Of a stretch of 24,180 bases of DNA, positions 14,652 through 22,693 are shown one piece after another. The DNA comes from Candidatus Daviesbacteria bacterium (GTDB lineage: Bacteria; Patescibacteriota; Microgenomatia; Daviesbacterales; UBA10151). Location: positions 1 through 24,180 of the forward strand of contig DOWS01000008.1 of assembly GCA_003519445.1 (NCBI GenBank). Direction: 5' to 3'. Each line of letters starts with the position of its first letter. Within the stretch, counting starts at the first letter, position 1. The notes below the pieces were generated by a model. The model did not search any database. It was given only the letters and a program-made list of their open reading frames with translations, and was not told the DNA's origin. The position numbers were made by a program, and so were the translations under genes.

Positions 14652-17600
14652 ACGACTTACTAGATTTTGAAAGCTTAAAATTAACTGTTGCCTCTCCTGA
14701 ACAAGTGAGGTCGTGGTCTTTTGGTGAAGTGACAAAGCCGGAAACAATTAACTATAGAACTTTAAAAGCAGAAAAAGATGGGTTGTTTTCCGAAAATATT
14801 TTTGGTCCCACCAAAGATTACGAATGTTATTGCGGAAAATACAAAAGAATCCGTTTTAGAGGAGTAATTTGTGATAAATGTGGAGTTGAAGTAACACAGA
14901 GCAAGGTAAGAAGAGAAAGAATGGGGCACATAAATTTAGCTTCGCCTGTGGCTCATTCATGGTTTGTTAAAGGAGCTCCTTCAAAACTCTCACTTATTTT
15001 GGATATTTCACCCAAAAATCTGGAAGCAGTAGTCTATTTTGCCTCGTATCTGATTATCAGTATTGACCCGGAGCAAAAAACAAAGGCTCTAGAAACATTG
15101 GAAAAAGAACTGCAGAAAAAATTAGAAGAGTTTAAAGATAATCTGGGAAAAATAGTCAAGGGGTTGGAAGAAGATCTTAAGGAAAGCTTAACTAAATTAA
15201 AAAAAGACCTGGACAAAGAAAAATTTGATTTGGAAAGTCAGGAAATTGAGCTTAAAACACGGTATGAAATTCAAAAACTGCGCGATAATCTGGTAGTTGA
15301 ACAAATGCAATTGGAAAATATTAATAAAGCTATTTCAGAACTTGTTAAAGGGGTGATACCGCTTAGACTTTTATCTGAAGAAGAATATTCAAAACTGCTG
15401 GAATATGGGGTGGCAGATTTTATCACTGTGGGCATGGGAGCAGAAGCACTTCTCCAGGTTTTGCAAAACTTAAATTTGGATAAATTGGCTGCAGTTCTGC
15501 GGGAAGAAGTGCGTAAATCAACAGGACAAAAACATATTAAAGCCACAAAAAGATTGAGAGTTGTTGAAGGTATGCGTCAGGCAGGTATTCAACCGTCGTG
15601 GTTGATTTTGCGGATATTGCCGGTTTTGCCCCCGGATCTTCGGCCCATGGTGCAGCTTCCTGGTGGAAGATTTGCTACCTCGGATTTAAACGATTTATAC
15701 AGGCGGGTTATTAACAGAAATAACCGTTTAAACAGGTTAATTAATCTGGGTGCTCCAGAGATTATTTTGCGGAATGAAAAAAGAATGCTTCAGGAAGCGG
15801 TTGATAGTTTAATTGATACTTCTTCCCGTTCCACCAGGCGCGGAGGGGGTCCGGTGGTAGCCCATGCCTTGCGCTCGCTATCAGATATGTTAAGAGGTAA
15901 ACAAGGTAGATTTAGACAAAACCTTTTGGGTAAGCGGGTAGATTATTCCGGACGGTCGGTTATTGTGGTGGGGCCGAAATTGAAGTTGGATCAGGTAGGA
16001 TTGCCAAGAGAAATGGCTTTAGAAATGTTTAAACCTTTTGTCTTGCGTGAAATGATTGCCAGAGGTTTATCTGCCAATGTGAAAGGTGCAAAAAATGTTT
16101 TAGAGACAAAACCTGCCGAAGTCTGGGATATTTTGGAAGAAATTATCACAGGACACCCGATTCTGATAAACCGGGCACCAACACTGCACCGGCTTGGCAT
16201 CCAAGCTTTTTATCCGGTTTTGGTAGACGGTAATGCTATTCAAGTGCATCCTTGTGTTTGTGCCGGTTTTAATGCTGATTTTGATGGTGATCAGATGGCT
16301 ATTCATGTTCCACTTTCGCAAAAAGCGCAAACAGAAGCTAAAGAGTTGATGATGGCTAAGGAAAACATCTTTGGTCCTGCAAATGCTCAGCCAATAATCG
16401 TACCTAACAGAGAAATGGCTTTGGGTTGTTATTATCTGACTATGGTCAAAAATAATCTAGAGGGGGAAATCCGTTTTTTTACATCACAAGATGAAGCAGT
16501 ATTATTCTATAATTTGGGTAAAATAAATGTACAGCAAAAAATTAAAGTAAGAGTTGATAAGGAAATAATTGAGACTTCTGTTGGCAGAATTCTTTTCAAC
16601 CGTGCACTACCCGGGGAAATAGGATTTATCAACCAGGCTATAAAAGGGTTTACTATCAGAGATATCATTTTGCACGCCATGGAAATCATGGACCGGGATC
16701 GGGTTTCAGACTTGATTGACAGCATTAAGGGGGTGGGATTTTTAGGAGCAACCTTAGCTGGTATATCAATCTCCATTTTTGATGCTAAAGTTGTACCAGA
16801 TAAACAAAAATATTTAGATGAGGCGGAACGGGAAATAGAAAAGATAGAAAGCAATCTTACTAAAGGTTTAATTACTTCTCAAGAAAAGTCGCAGCTTTCT
16901 CAAATGGTGTGGATTAAAACAACAGAAACTTTAGCCAATGCTACCTGGGAACATATGGGCGAGGATAATCCTATCAGGATGATGGTTGAAGCAGGGGCAA
17001 GAGGGTCGAGAGACCAGGCCAAACAGCTTTCAGCTATGCGGGGGTTGTCAACAGATCCGACAGGTAAAATAGTGGAGCTTCCTACCAAGTCCAATTACCG
17101 CCAAGGTTTATCTGTTTTTGAGTATTTTACTTCGGCCCGGGGAGCCAGAAAAGGAGTTGCTGATAAAGCCTTAAAAACTGCGGATGCAGGATATCTGACA
17201 AGAAGATTGGTGGATGTAGCCCATGATGTGATTATCCGGTCTATAGACTGCGGCAAAAGAGAAGGACTAGTCTTTGATATCAGAAAGAGCACTTTTACAG
17301 GCGCCAGAGAACAATTGTTGGGTAGAAAACTATTGGATAATGTAATTGATCCTCAAAACAGAAAGATATTAGCTAAGGCAGATGAAACTATAGTAGAAGA
17401 AATGATCCGGTTATTTCTTAAATCTGCAGTTACCCTGGTTAAAGTCAGGTCTCCGCTTACTTGTGAAGCTAAATACGGTATTTGCCAAACTTGTTACGGA
17501 GTAGATCTGACCACCAGAAAACCGGTTGATATTGGTACGCCTGTGGGAGTGGTGGCTGCTCAAGCCATTGGTGAACCGGGCACGCAGCTTACTATGAGAA

Positions 17601-18340
17601 CTTTCCATACAGGAGGAATTGTGGGTTTGGATATTACTCAAGGACTTCCCCGGGTTGAAGAATTATTTGAGGCAAGAACTCCTAAAATAGTTGCTCCCAT
17701 GTCCGAGATTGCCGGCAAAGTAAGCGTGATAGAAGGAGATTTGGGAGTAAGAGTCAGAGTGAGGACTACACAAAAACCTCATGATGAAAGGGAATATATT
17801 ATTCCTGTTACCTCACAGCTATTAGTGGAAGAAGGGCAGTTGATTGAAGCGGGTATGGTTTTATCCTCCGGACACGGCGATGTCAAAGAGATCTTAAGAG
17901 TTCAGGGTTTGCGCAAGGCCCAGGCATATATTGTTGACGAGGTTAGACAGGTGTATGAATCTCAAGGAGTACCAATTAATTCCAAACATTTTGAGGTGAT
18001 TGTTAGAAAAATGTCGGATAAAGTGAGAATTGAGTCGCAAGGCGACACCAATCTTTTACCGGGCGAGATTGTTGACAAACTGCGATTTGAGGACGAAAAC
18101 TTAAGGGTTTTGGCCTCTGGCGGCGAGCCGTCTACGGCAGAAGTAATAATGTTGGGTATTACCAGAGCCAGTTTACAAACAGAAAGTTTCTTATCTGCCG
18201 CTTCTTTCCAAGAAACAACCAACATACTGTCTGATGCAGCCATCCAGGGTAAAGTAGATAAGCTAATTGGCCTTAAGGAAAATGTTATAATTGGCAGGCT
18301 CATTCCAACCAGTTTTGAGAGGGCAAGCATAGAAGGGTAA
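14648..18340 (+). CDS. rpoC: DNA-directed RNA polymerase subunit beta'
   Basis: The beta' subunit, 1230 aa. The first zinc site is C60, C62, C75, C78; the second is C868, C939, C946, C949. The catalytic magnesium loop NADFDGDQMA is at 542-551. Also present are RFRQNLLGKRVDYSGRSVIV, the bridge-helix region and the trigger-loop segment GEPGTQLTMRTFHTGG. Between about residues 142 and 236 there is an inserted, highly charged coiled coil (many K/E/L heptads) placed between FASYLIIS and LLSEEEY, where B. subtilis has only a short linker. It is translationally coupled to rpoB (ATGA) and followed by rpsL after 5 nt. Confidence 0.98.
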   Translation: MNDLLDFESLKLTVASPEQVRSWSFGEVTKPETINYRTLKAEKDGLFSENIFGPTKDYECYCGKYKRIRFRGVICDKCGVEVTQSKVRRERMGHINLASPVAHSWFVKGAPSKLSLILDISPKNLEAVVYFASYLIISIDPEQKTKALETLEKELQKKLEEFKDNLGKIVKGLEEDLKESLTKLKKDLDKEKFDLESQEIELKTRYEIQKLRDNLVVEQMQLENINKAISELVKGVIPLRLLSEEEYSKLLEYGVADFITVGMGAEALLQVLQNLNLDKLAAVLREEVRKSTGQKHIKATKRLRVVEGMRQAGIQPSWLILRILPVLPPDLRPMVQLPGGRFATSDLNDLYRRVINRNNRLNRLINLGAPEIILRNEKRMLQEAVDSLIDTSSRSTRRGGGPVVAHALRSLSDMLRGKQGRFRQNLLGKRVDYSGRSVIVVGPKLKLDQVGLPREMALEMFKPFVLREMIARGLSANVKGAKNVLETKPAEVWDILEEIITGHPILINRAPTLHRLGIQAFYPVLVDGNAIQVHPCVCAGFNADFDGDQMAIHVPLSQKAQTEAKELMMAKENIFGPANAQPIIVPNREMALGCYYLTMVKNNLEGEIRFFTSQDEAVLFYNLGKINVQQKIKVRVDKEIIETSVGRILFNRALPGEIGFINQAIKGFTIRDIILHAMEIMDRDRVSDLIDSIKGVGFLGATLAGISISIFDAKVVPDKQKYLDEAEREIEKIESNLTKGLITSQEKSQLSQMVWIKTTETLANATWEHMGEDNPIRMMVEAGARGSRDQAKQLSAMRGLSTDPTGKIVELPTKSNYRQGLSVFEYFTSARGARKGVADKALKTADAGYLTRRLVDVAHDVIIRSIDCGKREGLVFDIRKSTFTGAREQLLGRKLLDNVIDPQNRKILAKADETIVEEMIRLFLKSAVTLVKVRSPLTCEAKYGICQTCYGVDLTTRKPVDIGTPVGVVAAQAIGEPGTQLTMRTFHTGGIVGLDITQGLPRVEELFEARTPKIVAPMSEIAGKVSVIEGDLGVRVRVRTTQKPHDEREYIIPVTSQLLVEEGQLIEAGMVLSSGHGDVKEILRVQGLRKAQAYIVDEVRQVYESQGVPINSKHFEVIVRKMSDKVRIESQGDTNLLPGEIVDKLRFEDENLRVLASGGEPSTAEVIMLGITRASLQTESFLSAASFQETTNILSDAAIQGKVDKLIGLKENVIIGRLIPTSFERASIEG

Positions 18341-18345
18341 AAAAG

Positions 18346-18795
18346 ATGCCAACTACAAACCAACTTGTTAGAAAAGGCAGGAAAAAGATTGTTAAAAAGA
18401 TTAAATCCACGGTTTTGAGGCGTAATTTTAATGCCAGGGAAAGAAGGTATTCAATGGCTTTTAATCCGCAAAAACGGGGAGTGGTTACTTTGGTTAAAAC
18501 TATGACTCCTAAAAAACCAAATTCGGCCTTGAGGAAAGTGGCGCGGGTAAGGCTGTCTAATAAAACAGAAGTAACAGCCTATATCCAAGGAGAAGGTCAC
18601 AGCCTGGCTGAGCATGGAATAGTTTTGGTAAGAGGTGGAAGAGTAAGAGATTTGCCGGGTGTAAAATATCATATAATCAGAGGCAAACTGGATTTGGAAG
18701 GGGTGCAGGGCAGAAAACAGGGACGCTCTAAATACGGAACTAAAAGAAATAGTGCTGTTGCTGCAAAACCAGTGGCAGTTCCTGCAACATTATGA
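18346..18795 (+). CDS. rpsL: 30S ribosomal protein S12, with insertion and C-terminal tail
   Basis: S12 lines the decoding centre of the small subunit. The conserved core is clear: NPQKRGV, TPKKPNSALRKVARVRL, GGRVRDLPGVKYH and GRSKYGTKR. The protein is 149 aa against 124 in E. coli. About 13 extra residues, rich in Arg (around VLRRNFNARERRYSMAF), sit between the N-terminal helix and PQKRG, and there is a 13-residue Ala/Pro/Val tail. An AAGGG motif about 10 nt before the ATG could serve as Shine-Dalgarno. The 3' tail creates the ATGA overlap with rpsG. The str-type order rpsL-rpsG is conserved. Confidence 0.97.
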   Translation: MPTTNQLVRKGRKKIVKKIKSTVLRRNFNARERRYSMAFNPQKRGVVTLVKTMTPKKPNSALRKVARVRLSNKTEVTAYIQGEGHSLAEHGIVLVRGGRVRDLPGVKYHIIRGKLDLEGVQGRKQGRSKYGTKRNSAVAAKPVAVPATL

Positions 18796-19268
18796 GAAGT
18801 AAAAAAGCAACCAGAAGAATATTAGCGCCGGATCCAATCTATAATTCAAGATTGGCTGCCCGGTTTATTAATAAATTGATGATTAGCGGCAAAAAAACCA
18901 TAGCCCAAAAACATTTCTATTCTGCCATGGAGCAAATCAAAGAAGAGAGCAAACAGGAACCACTGTCTGTTTTTGAAAAAGCTTTAAATAATGTTTCTCC
19001 AAGAATGGAAGTTAGGCCCCGCAGAGTGGGAGGAGCTTCATATCAGGTGCCGGTGGAGGTAAGAGGAGATAGAAAAGAAGCTTTGGCTATCCGATGGATA
19101 ATTGCAGGAGCAAAATCCAAACCAAATAAAGAATTTCATTCATTTGATAAAAAATTAGCAGTGGAACTTTTAGATGCTGCTAATGGAGCAGGTTTAGCTA
19201 TTAAAAAGCGTGATGACATGCAAAAGGTAGCAAATGCCAACCGCGCCTTTGCCCACTTCAGATGGTAA
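18792..19268 (+). CDS. rpsG: 30S ribosomal protein S7
   Basis: S7 organises the head of the small subunit and touches the E site. The 158-aa length is typical. Recognisable blocks are RLAARFINKLMISGKKTIAQKH-like helix 1 (split by normal variation), ALNNVSPRMEVRPRRVGGASYQVPVEV, ALAIRWIIAGA and the C-terminal KRDDMQKVANANRAFAHFRW. It starts inside the rpsL stop (ATGA) and its own stop overlaps the next gene by 7 nt. No operator for S7 feedback could be identified. Confidence 0.97.
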   Translation: MRSKKATRRILAPDPIYNSRLAARFINKLMISGKKTIAQKHFYSAMEQIKEESKQEPLSVFEKALNNVSPRMEVRPRRVGGASYQVPVEVRGDRKEALAIRWIIAGAKSKPNKEFHSFDKKLAVELLDAANGAGLAIKKRDDMQKVANANRAFAHFRW

Positions 19269-19789
19269 CCATAATTTTTGAAGCTCATGGGACAACTTTT
19301 GATAATGAGAAGAATTTATCATCTGGCCATTTTGATATAGAGTTATCTCCGCTGGGAATTAATCAAGCAAAAGAACTGGGAGAAAGATACAAGAATCAAA
19401 ATTTTGATGCTATCTTTTGCTCTGATTTACAAAGATCATATAAAACTGCAGAAATTGCTTTTGGAAATGAGTTCCCTATCGTTAAAGATAAAAGACTTCG
19501 GGAATGTGATTATGGTGATTTAACCCAACATCCAACTGAAGAAATCAAGCCGATGAAGGTGGATTTTATTACTAAACCGTTTCCAAATGGTGAAAGTTAT
19601 GAGGAGACTCTTGAAAGAATGAAAGAATTTTTAGATAATTTAAAGAAAAATTATGATAATAAAAGAGTGATGATTATTGGCCATCGGGCTACACAATACG
19701 GGCTGGAACATTGGATCAAGGGTGTATCCATGCAAGATGCAGTCACCGCGCCATTCAAATGGCAACCGGGTTGGAGTTATCAGTTATAA
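19262..19789 (+). CDS. Histidine-phosphatase-superfamily protein lacking the RHG arginine
   Basis: A 175-aa protein of the phosphoglycerate-mutase-like fold. The usual N-terminal RHG motif is EAHG here: the phospho-accepting histidine is kept (H9), but the arginine before it is alanine (A8). Other landmarks are present: SDLQRSYKTAEI with R58, RLRECDYGDL with E81, and the second histidine H141 in MIIGHRAT. Either it belongs to a subfamily with a modified phosphate pocket or its activity is changed. The substrate is unknown. It overlaps rpsG by 7 nt and is followed by a one-base overlap with a micro-ORF, so it is part of the rpoBC operon. Confidence 0.85.
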   Translation: MVTIIFEAHGTTFDNEKNLSSGHFDIELSPLGINQAKELGERYKNQNFDAIFCSDLQRSYKTAEIAFGNEFPIVKDKRLRECDYGDLTQHPTEEIKPMKVDFITKPFPNGESYEETLERMKEFLDNLKKNYDNKRVMIIGHRATQYGLEHWIKGVSMQDAVTAPFKWQPGWSYQL

Positions 19790-19860
19790 TGGGAGGTGGA
19801 ATACTGTCTTTTGTATTTTGGTGCTTAAGCGTATTTTTAGCAAAAAGGGGTAAGAAATGA
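19789..19860 (+). CDS. Membrane micro-ORF 1 (23 aa)
   Basis: A frame starting in a TAATG overlap with the histidine-phosphatase gene: MGGGILSFVFWCLSVFLA, then a KRGKK tail. It has one hydrophobic segment (about 4-18) and a basic end, as in small inner-membrane proteins with the C-terminus inside. It ends by ATGA overlap with micro-ORF 2. No family is known to me. The paired overlaps and matching topology argue that it is translated, but at this size chance cannot be excluded. Confidence 0.45.
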   Translation: MGGGILSFVFWCLSVFLAKRGKK

Positions 19861-19961
19861 CTGATCCAAACGCTGTATTAATGCTCTTTTATGTATTCGG
19901 AGCCTTGATTTTTGTAGGTTTTTCCCTGCTATATTTTGCCTCCAAAAAAAGTAGAAGGTAG
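19857..19961 (+). CDS. Membrane micro-ORF 2 (34 aa)
   Basis: A 34-aa frame with a short polar start (MTDPNAV), one strong membrane helix (about 7-28: LMLFYVFGALIFVGFSLLYF) and a basic ASKKSRR end. A good Shine-Dalgarno, AGGGG (19846-19850), lies 6 nt before the ATG, unusual in this window. It overlaps micro-ORF 1 by ATGA. It is the last coding frame before the hairpin at 20012-20041. Function unknown. Confidence 0.6.
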   Translation: MTDPNAVLMLFYVFGALIFVGFSLLYFASKKSRR

Positions 19962-19971
19962 TTGGGTATAT

Positions 19972-20000
19972 TTGACTTTTGAGGGCAAAGAAGTTAATAT
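19972..20000 (+). promoter_or_regulatory. Possible promoter of the greA-like/fusA operon
   Basis: TTGACT (19972-19977), 17-nt spacer, TAATAT (19995-20000). Initiation would fall near 20007, so the transcript would open with the hairpin at 20012-20041. Modest match to consensus. Confidence 0.4.
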
Positions 20001-20011
20001 ATTAAATAGTG

Positions 20012-20041
20012 GCCTCCCGTTAAGTTTGAGGGAGGTTTTTT
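20012..20041 (+). terminator. Intrinsic terminator or SD-sequestering hairpin before the greA-like gene
   Basis: GCCTCCC (20012-20018), an 11-nt loop, GGGAGG (20030-20035) plus a G-U closing pair, then six T (20036-20041). The form is that of a rho-independent terminator for the rpoBC operon. The 3' arm GGGAGG is also the only Shine-Dalgarno-like sequence before the ATG at 20047, so the same hairpin could hide it. Confidence 0.65.
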
Positions 20042-20046
20042 AAATC

Positions 20047-20268
20047 ATGGATATAAAATTAAAAGAAGAAAAATTGAAAATGTGGAAAGAGAATTTAAGT
20101 CAGCTTGAAGAGGATCTGAAAGTTATCATGGCTAAAAAAGGTGCCGCTGCCCAAGAAGGGGACTTGTCTGAAAATGCAGCCTACACCATGGCAATTGAAG
20201 ACGCAGACACAACCAGAGTGAGAATTGAGGAAGTGAAAAAGATTATTAAGGATTTAGAAAGCAAATAA
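20047..20268 (+). CDS. Stand-alone GreA N-terminal coiled-coil protein
   Basis: A 73-aa protein matching only the N-terminal coiled-coil domain of GreA/GreB: two long helices joined by the tip EGDLSENAAY. D39 and E42 correspond to the acidic pair D41/E44 of E. coli GreA that coordinates the catalytic magnesium during cleavage of backtracked RNA. The FKBP-like C-terminal domain (about 80 aa), which docks on RNA polymerase, is entirely missing: the stop codon overlaps the fusA start as TAATG. It may be a minimal cleavage or secondary-channel factor. Placement with rpoBC and fusA fits a transcription-translation role. A chance remnant is unlikely given the intact tip and coupling. Confidence 0.82.
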   Translation: MDIKLKEEKLKMWKENLSQLEEDLKVIMAKKGAAAQEGDLSENAAYTMAIEDADTTRVRIEEVKKIIKDLESK

Positions 20269-22349
20269 TGGCTATACAAAAAACAAAACGGGATTTTCCC
20301 TTGGATCATATCAGAAACATCGGCATTATTGCCCACATTGATGCCGGTAAAACCACCACCACCGAGCGAATTTTATTTTATACAGGCAAAACCTATAAAA
20401 TAGGCAATATTGATGAGGGAACAACAGTTACAGACTGGATGGAGCAGGAAAAAGAACGGGGCATTACCATTGTTTCCGCAGCCATTACCACTTTTTGGAA
20501 AGATTTTAGGATTAATATTATAGATACTCCCGGCCATGTTGATTTTACAGCAGAAGTGGAACGGTCCTTGCGGGTTTTAGACGGCGGGGTGATTGTGCTG
20601 GATGCCTCATCCGGAGTGCAGTCTCAAACCGAAACTGTCTGGAGACAGGCCAATAAATACAGCGTGCCTTTGATTGCTTTTGCCAACAAAATGGATGTGG
20701 TGGGAGCTGATTTTTTGGGAACTATTCAATCTGCCCGGGATAAATTGGGAGCCAATGCCATTGCTTATAATCTGCCAATTGGCAAAGAGAATGATTTTAA
20801 AGGAGTGGTGGATTTACTAACCCAAAAAGCCATAATTTGGGAGGGTGATGAAACCGGAGCCAAATTTCATGAAACTGAAATTTCTGCTGATATGGTAGAT
20901 TTGGTGAAAATTCATAGAGAAAAACTGGTGGAGGAAATTTCCGGTACAGATGATGTGTTAATGGAAAAGTTTTTGGAAGGTCAGGAAATTAACGTGGAGG
21001 AGTTAAAAAAGGCTTTGCGGGTGGCTGTCATTGCCAATAAGATCGTTCCGGTTTTGGCAGGGTCCTCGCTTCGTAATAAAGGAGTTCAGCCCATGTTAGA
21101 CTGCGTGGTGGAATATCTACCTTCCCCACAAGATGTCACAGCTTTATCAGGAATAGATCCTCTTCCCCAAAGTCCTCTTTCTGCTTTGGCTTTTAAAATT
21201 CAAGTTGATCCTCATGTAGGAAAACTTACTTATATTAGAGTTTATTCAGGTACGCTAAAATCCGGTTCTTATGTTTACAATTCCACAAAACAAATTAAAG
21301 AAAGAGTGGGCAGATTATTACTGATGCATGCCAATGATAGGGAAGAAATTGATGAGGCTTATGCAGGAGAAATCGTGGCTGCAGTTGGGCTTAAAGATAC
21401 GAAAACAGGGGATACTTTGTGTGATGAAACTAACCCTATTATTTTGGAATCCATAAATTTTCCAGATCCGGTTATATCGCTTGCTATTGAACCTAAAACC
21501 AAATCTGATCAGGAAAGATTAGGATATGCTCTAAACAGGTTATCTGAAGAAGATCCTACTTTTAGGGTTAAGTCTGATCAAGAAACAGGACAAACTATTA
21601 TAGCCGGTATGGGTGAGTTGCAACTTGAAGTTTTGGTAGACAGGATGAAAAGAGAGTTTAAAGTGGAGGCCAGTGTAGGTCAGCCACAAGTAGCTTACAA
21701 AGAAACTATTACCAAAGAGGCAGAAGGTGAGGGAAAATATATTCGTCAAACCGGAGGCCGGGGACAATACGGGCATTGTTTGCTGCGTATTGAACCGCTG
21801 CCTCGTGGTCAGGGTAGGGAGTTTGAATCTAAAGTGGTGGGTGGAGCCATTCCGCGGGAGTTTATTCCTCCAATTGAAAAAGGAGTTATTGAAAAAGAAG
21901 ATACCGGTATTCTTGCAGGATACCCTGTAACTGATATTAAAGTAACGGTTTTTGACGGATCTTTTCATGATGTGGACTCAAGTGAAATTGCTTTTAAAAT
22001 TGCCGGATCATTGGGTTTGTCAGAAGCTTGTAAAAAGGCTGACATGATACTTATTGAACCAATTATGAAAGTGGAGGTGACTACTCCGGAGGAGTTTTTG
22101 GGGGATATTATTGGGGATCTGTCTAGTAAAAGGGCCCAGATTTTGTCTTCGGAAGCAAGGGGAAATGCCAAGGTGGTGATAGCTTTGGTGCCTTTGGCAG
22201 AAATGCACGGTTATGCCACTAGTATCAGAAGTATGTCACAAGGCCGGGCCACTTATTACATGGAAGCTGATCACTATGAACCTGTTCCCCAAAATATAAC
22301 TGCCAAAATAGTTGAAAGCTCGGGTTTCACCGGCCGAGTGGAACATTAA
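20268..22349 (+). CDS. fusA: Elongation factor G
   Basis: The GTPase that drives ribosomal translocation; 693 aa, normal length. The G domain shows AHIDAGKTT (22-30), RGITI (64-68), DTPGH (86-90) and NKMD (140-143). Domain IV includes GGRGQYGHCLLRIEP and GAIPREFIPPIEKG, and domain V has SSEARGNAKVV and SMSQGRATYYMEADHYEPVP. The C-terminus closes with SSGFTGRVEH, encoded by sequence that recurs twice downstream. The start overlaps the greA-like stop by one base. The stop overlaps the stop of a convergent toxin gene (22346-22349), so the 3' end is the boundary of an accessory array. Confidence 0.98.
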   Translation: MAIQKTKRDFPLDHIRNIGIIAHIDAGKTTTTERILFYTGKTYKIGNIDEGTTVTDWMEQEKERGITIVSAAITTFWKDFRINIIDTPGHVDFTAEVERSLRVLDGGVIVLDASSGVQSQTETVWRQANKYSVPLIAFANKMDVVGADFLGTIQSARDKLGANAIAYNLPIGKENDFKGVVDLLTQKAIIWEGDETGAKFHETEISADMVDLVKIHREKLVEEISGTDDVLMEKFLEGQEINVEELKKALRVAVIANKIVPVLAGSSLRNKGVQPMLDCVVEYLPSPQDVTALSGIDPLPQSPLSALAFKIQVDPHVGKLTYIRVYSGTLKSGSYVYNSTKQIKERVGRLLLMHANDREEIDEAYAGEIVAAVGLKDTKTGDTLCDETNPIILESINFPDPVISLAIEPKTKSDQERLGYALNRLSEEDPTFRVKSDQETGQTIIAGMGELQLEVLVDRMKREFKVEASVGQPQVAYKETITKEAEGEGKYIRQTGGRGQYGHCLLRIEPLPRGQGREFESKVVGGAIPREFIPPIEKGVIEKEDTGILAGYPVTDIKVTVFDGSFHDVDSSEIAFKIAGSLGLSEACKKADMILIEPIMKVEVTTPEEFLGDIIGDLSSKRAQILSSEARGNAKVVIALVPLAEMHGYATSIRSMSQGRATYYMEADHYEPVPQNITAKIVESSGFTGRVEH

Positions 22350-22351
22350 AT
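22317..22351 (+). repeat. fusA-tail repeat, copy A (in the real fusA gene)
   Basis: The last ten codons and stop of fusA plus AT. It matches copy B at 30 of 35 bases and copy C at 27 of 35. The shared core is TTCACCGGCC (22326-22335) and GAACATTAAAT (22341-22351). The stop of the DUF5615 gene on the other strand lies inside it. Confidence 0.9.
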
Positions 22352-22693
22352 TTCCTCGAGGCCGTTTTTGCTGAATTTGAGAACTTTTCCTTTTTTGAAT
22401 TTAACTTTGATTAAAGCTGTCAAAAAATTCTCCATCAATGGGATAATTTCAGAGGTTGGTGTTTTGGGAAAATTAAATATGACTGCCTGTAACTTTTCAG
22501 TCTGATTTTTCAAAAAATCTTTGTCAAAAGTAAGAATAATCCTTTTTTCTTTCAATGCCAGATTGGCTACTGTTTTATCTGATGATCCCTGCAGATTTTT
22601 TTGTTGGATAGTTTTAACAGAAAATCCAAAGTCTCTGATTTTTGTAACCAAAGGTTTAGGGAAGTCCTCATCAGCGAGAAATTTGATTGGCAT
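22346..22693 (-). CDS. DUF5615 PIN-like toxin candidate
   Basis: A 115-aa protein of the DUF5615 (Mut7-C-like PIN) family. The features are IKFLADEDFP at the N-terminus with acidic D8/E9/D10, the GSSDKTVANLA segment with D39, and ILTFDKDFL with D57 and D59. These fit a PIN-like metal site, so ribonuclease activity is inferred. The partner DUF433 gene lies immediately upstream and overlaps it, a known TA-like pairing. I start at MPIKF (ATG 22693-22691) because family similarity begins there; an in-frame ATG at 22702 would add three residues. Its TAA stop (22348-22346) lies inside the fusA stop region, giving a 4-nt tail-to-tail overlap with fusA. Confidence 0.88.
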   Translation of the reverse strand: MPIKFLADEDFPKPLVTKIRDFGFSVKTIQQKNLQGSSDKTVANLALKEKRIILTFDKDFLKNQTEKLQAVIFNFPKTPTSEIIPLMENFLTALIKVKFKKGKVLKFSKNGLEEI

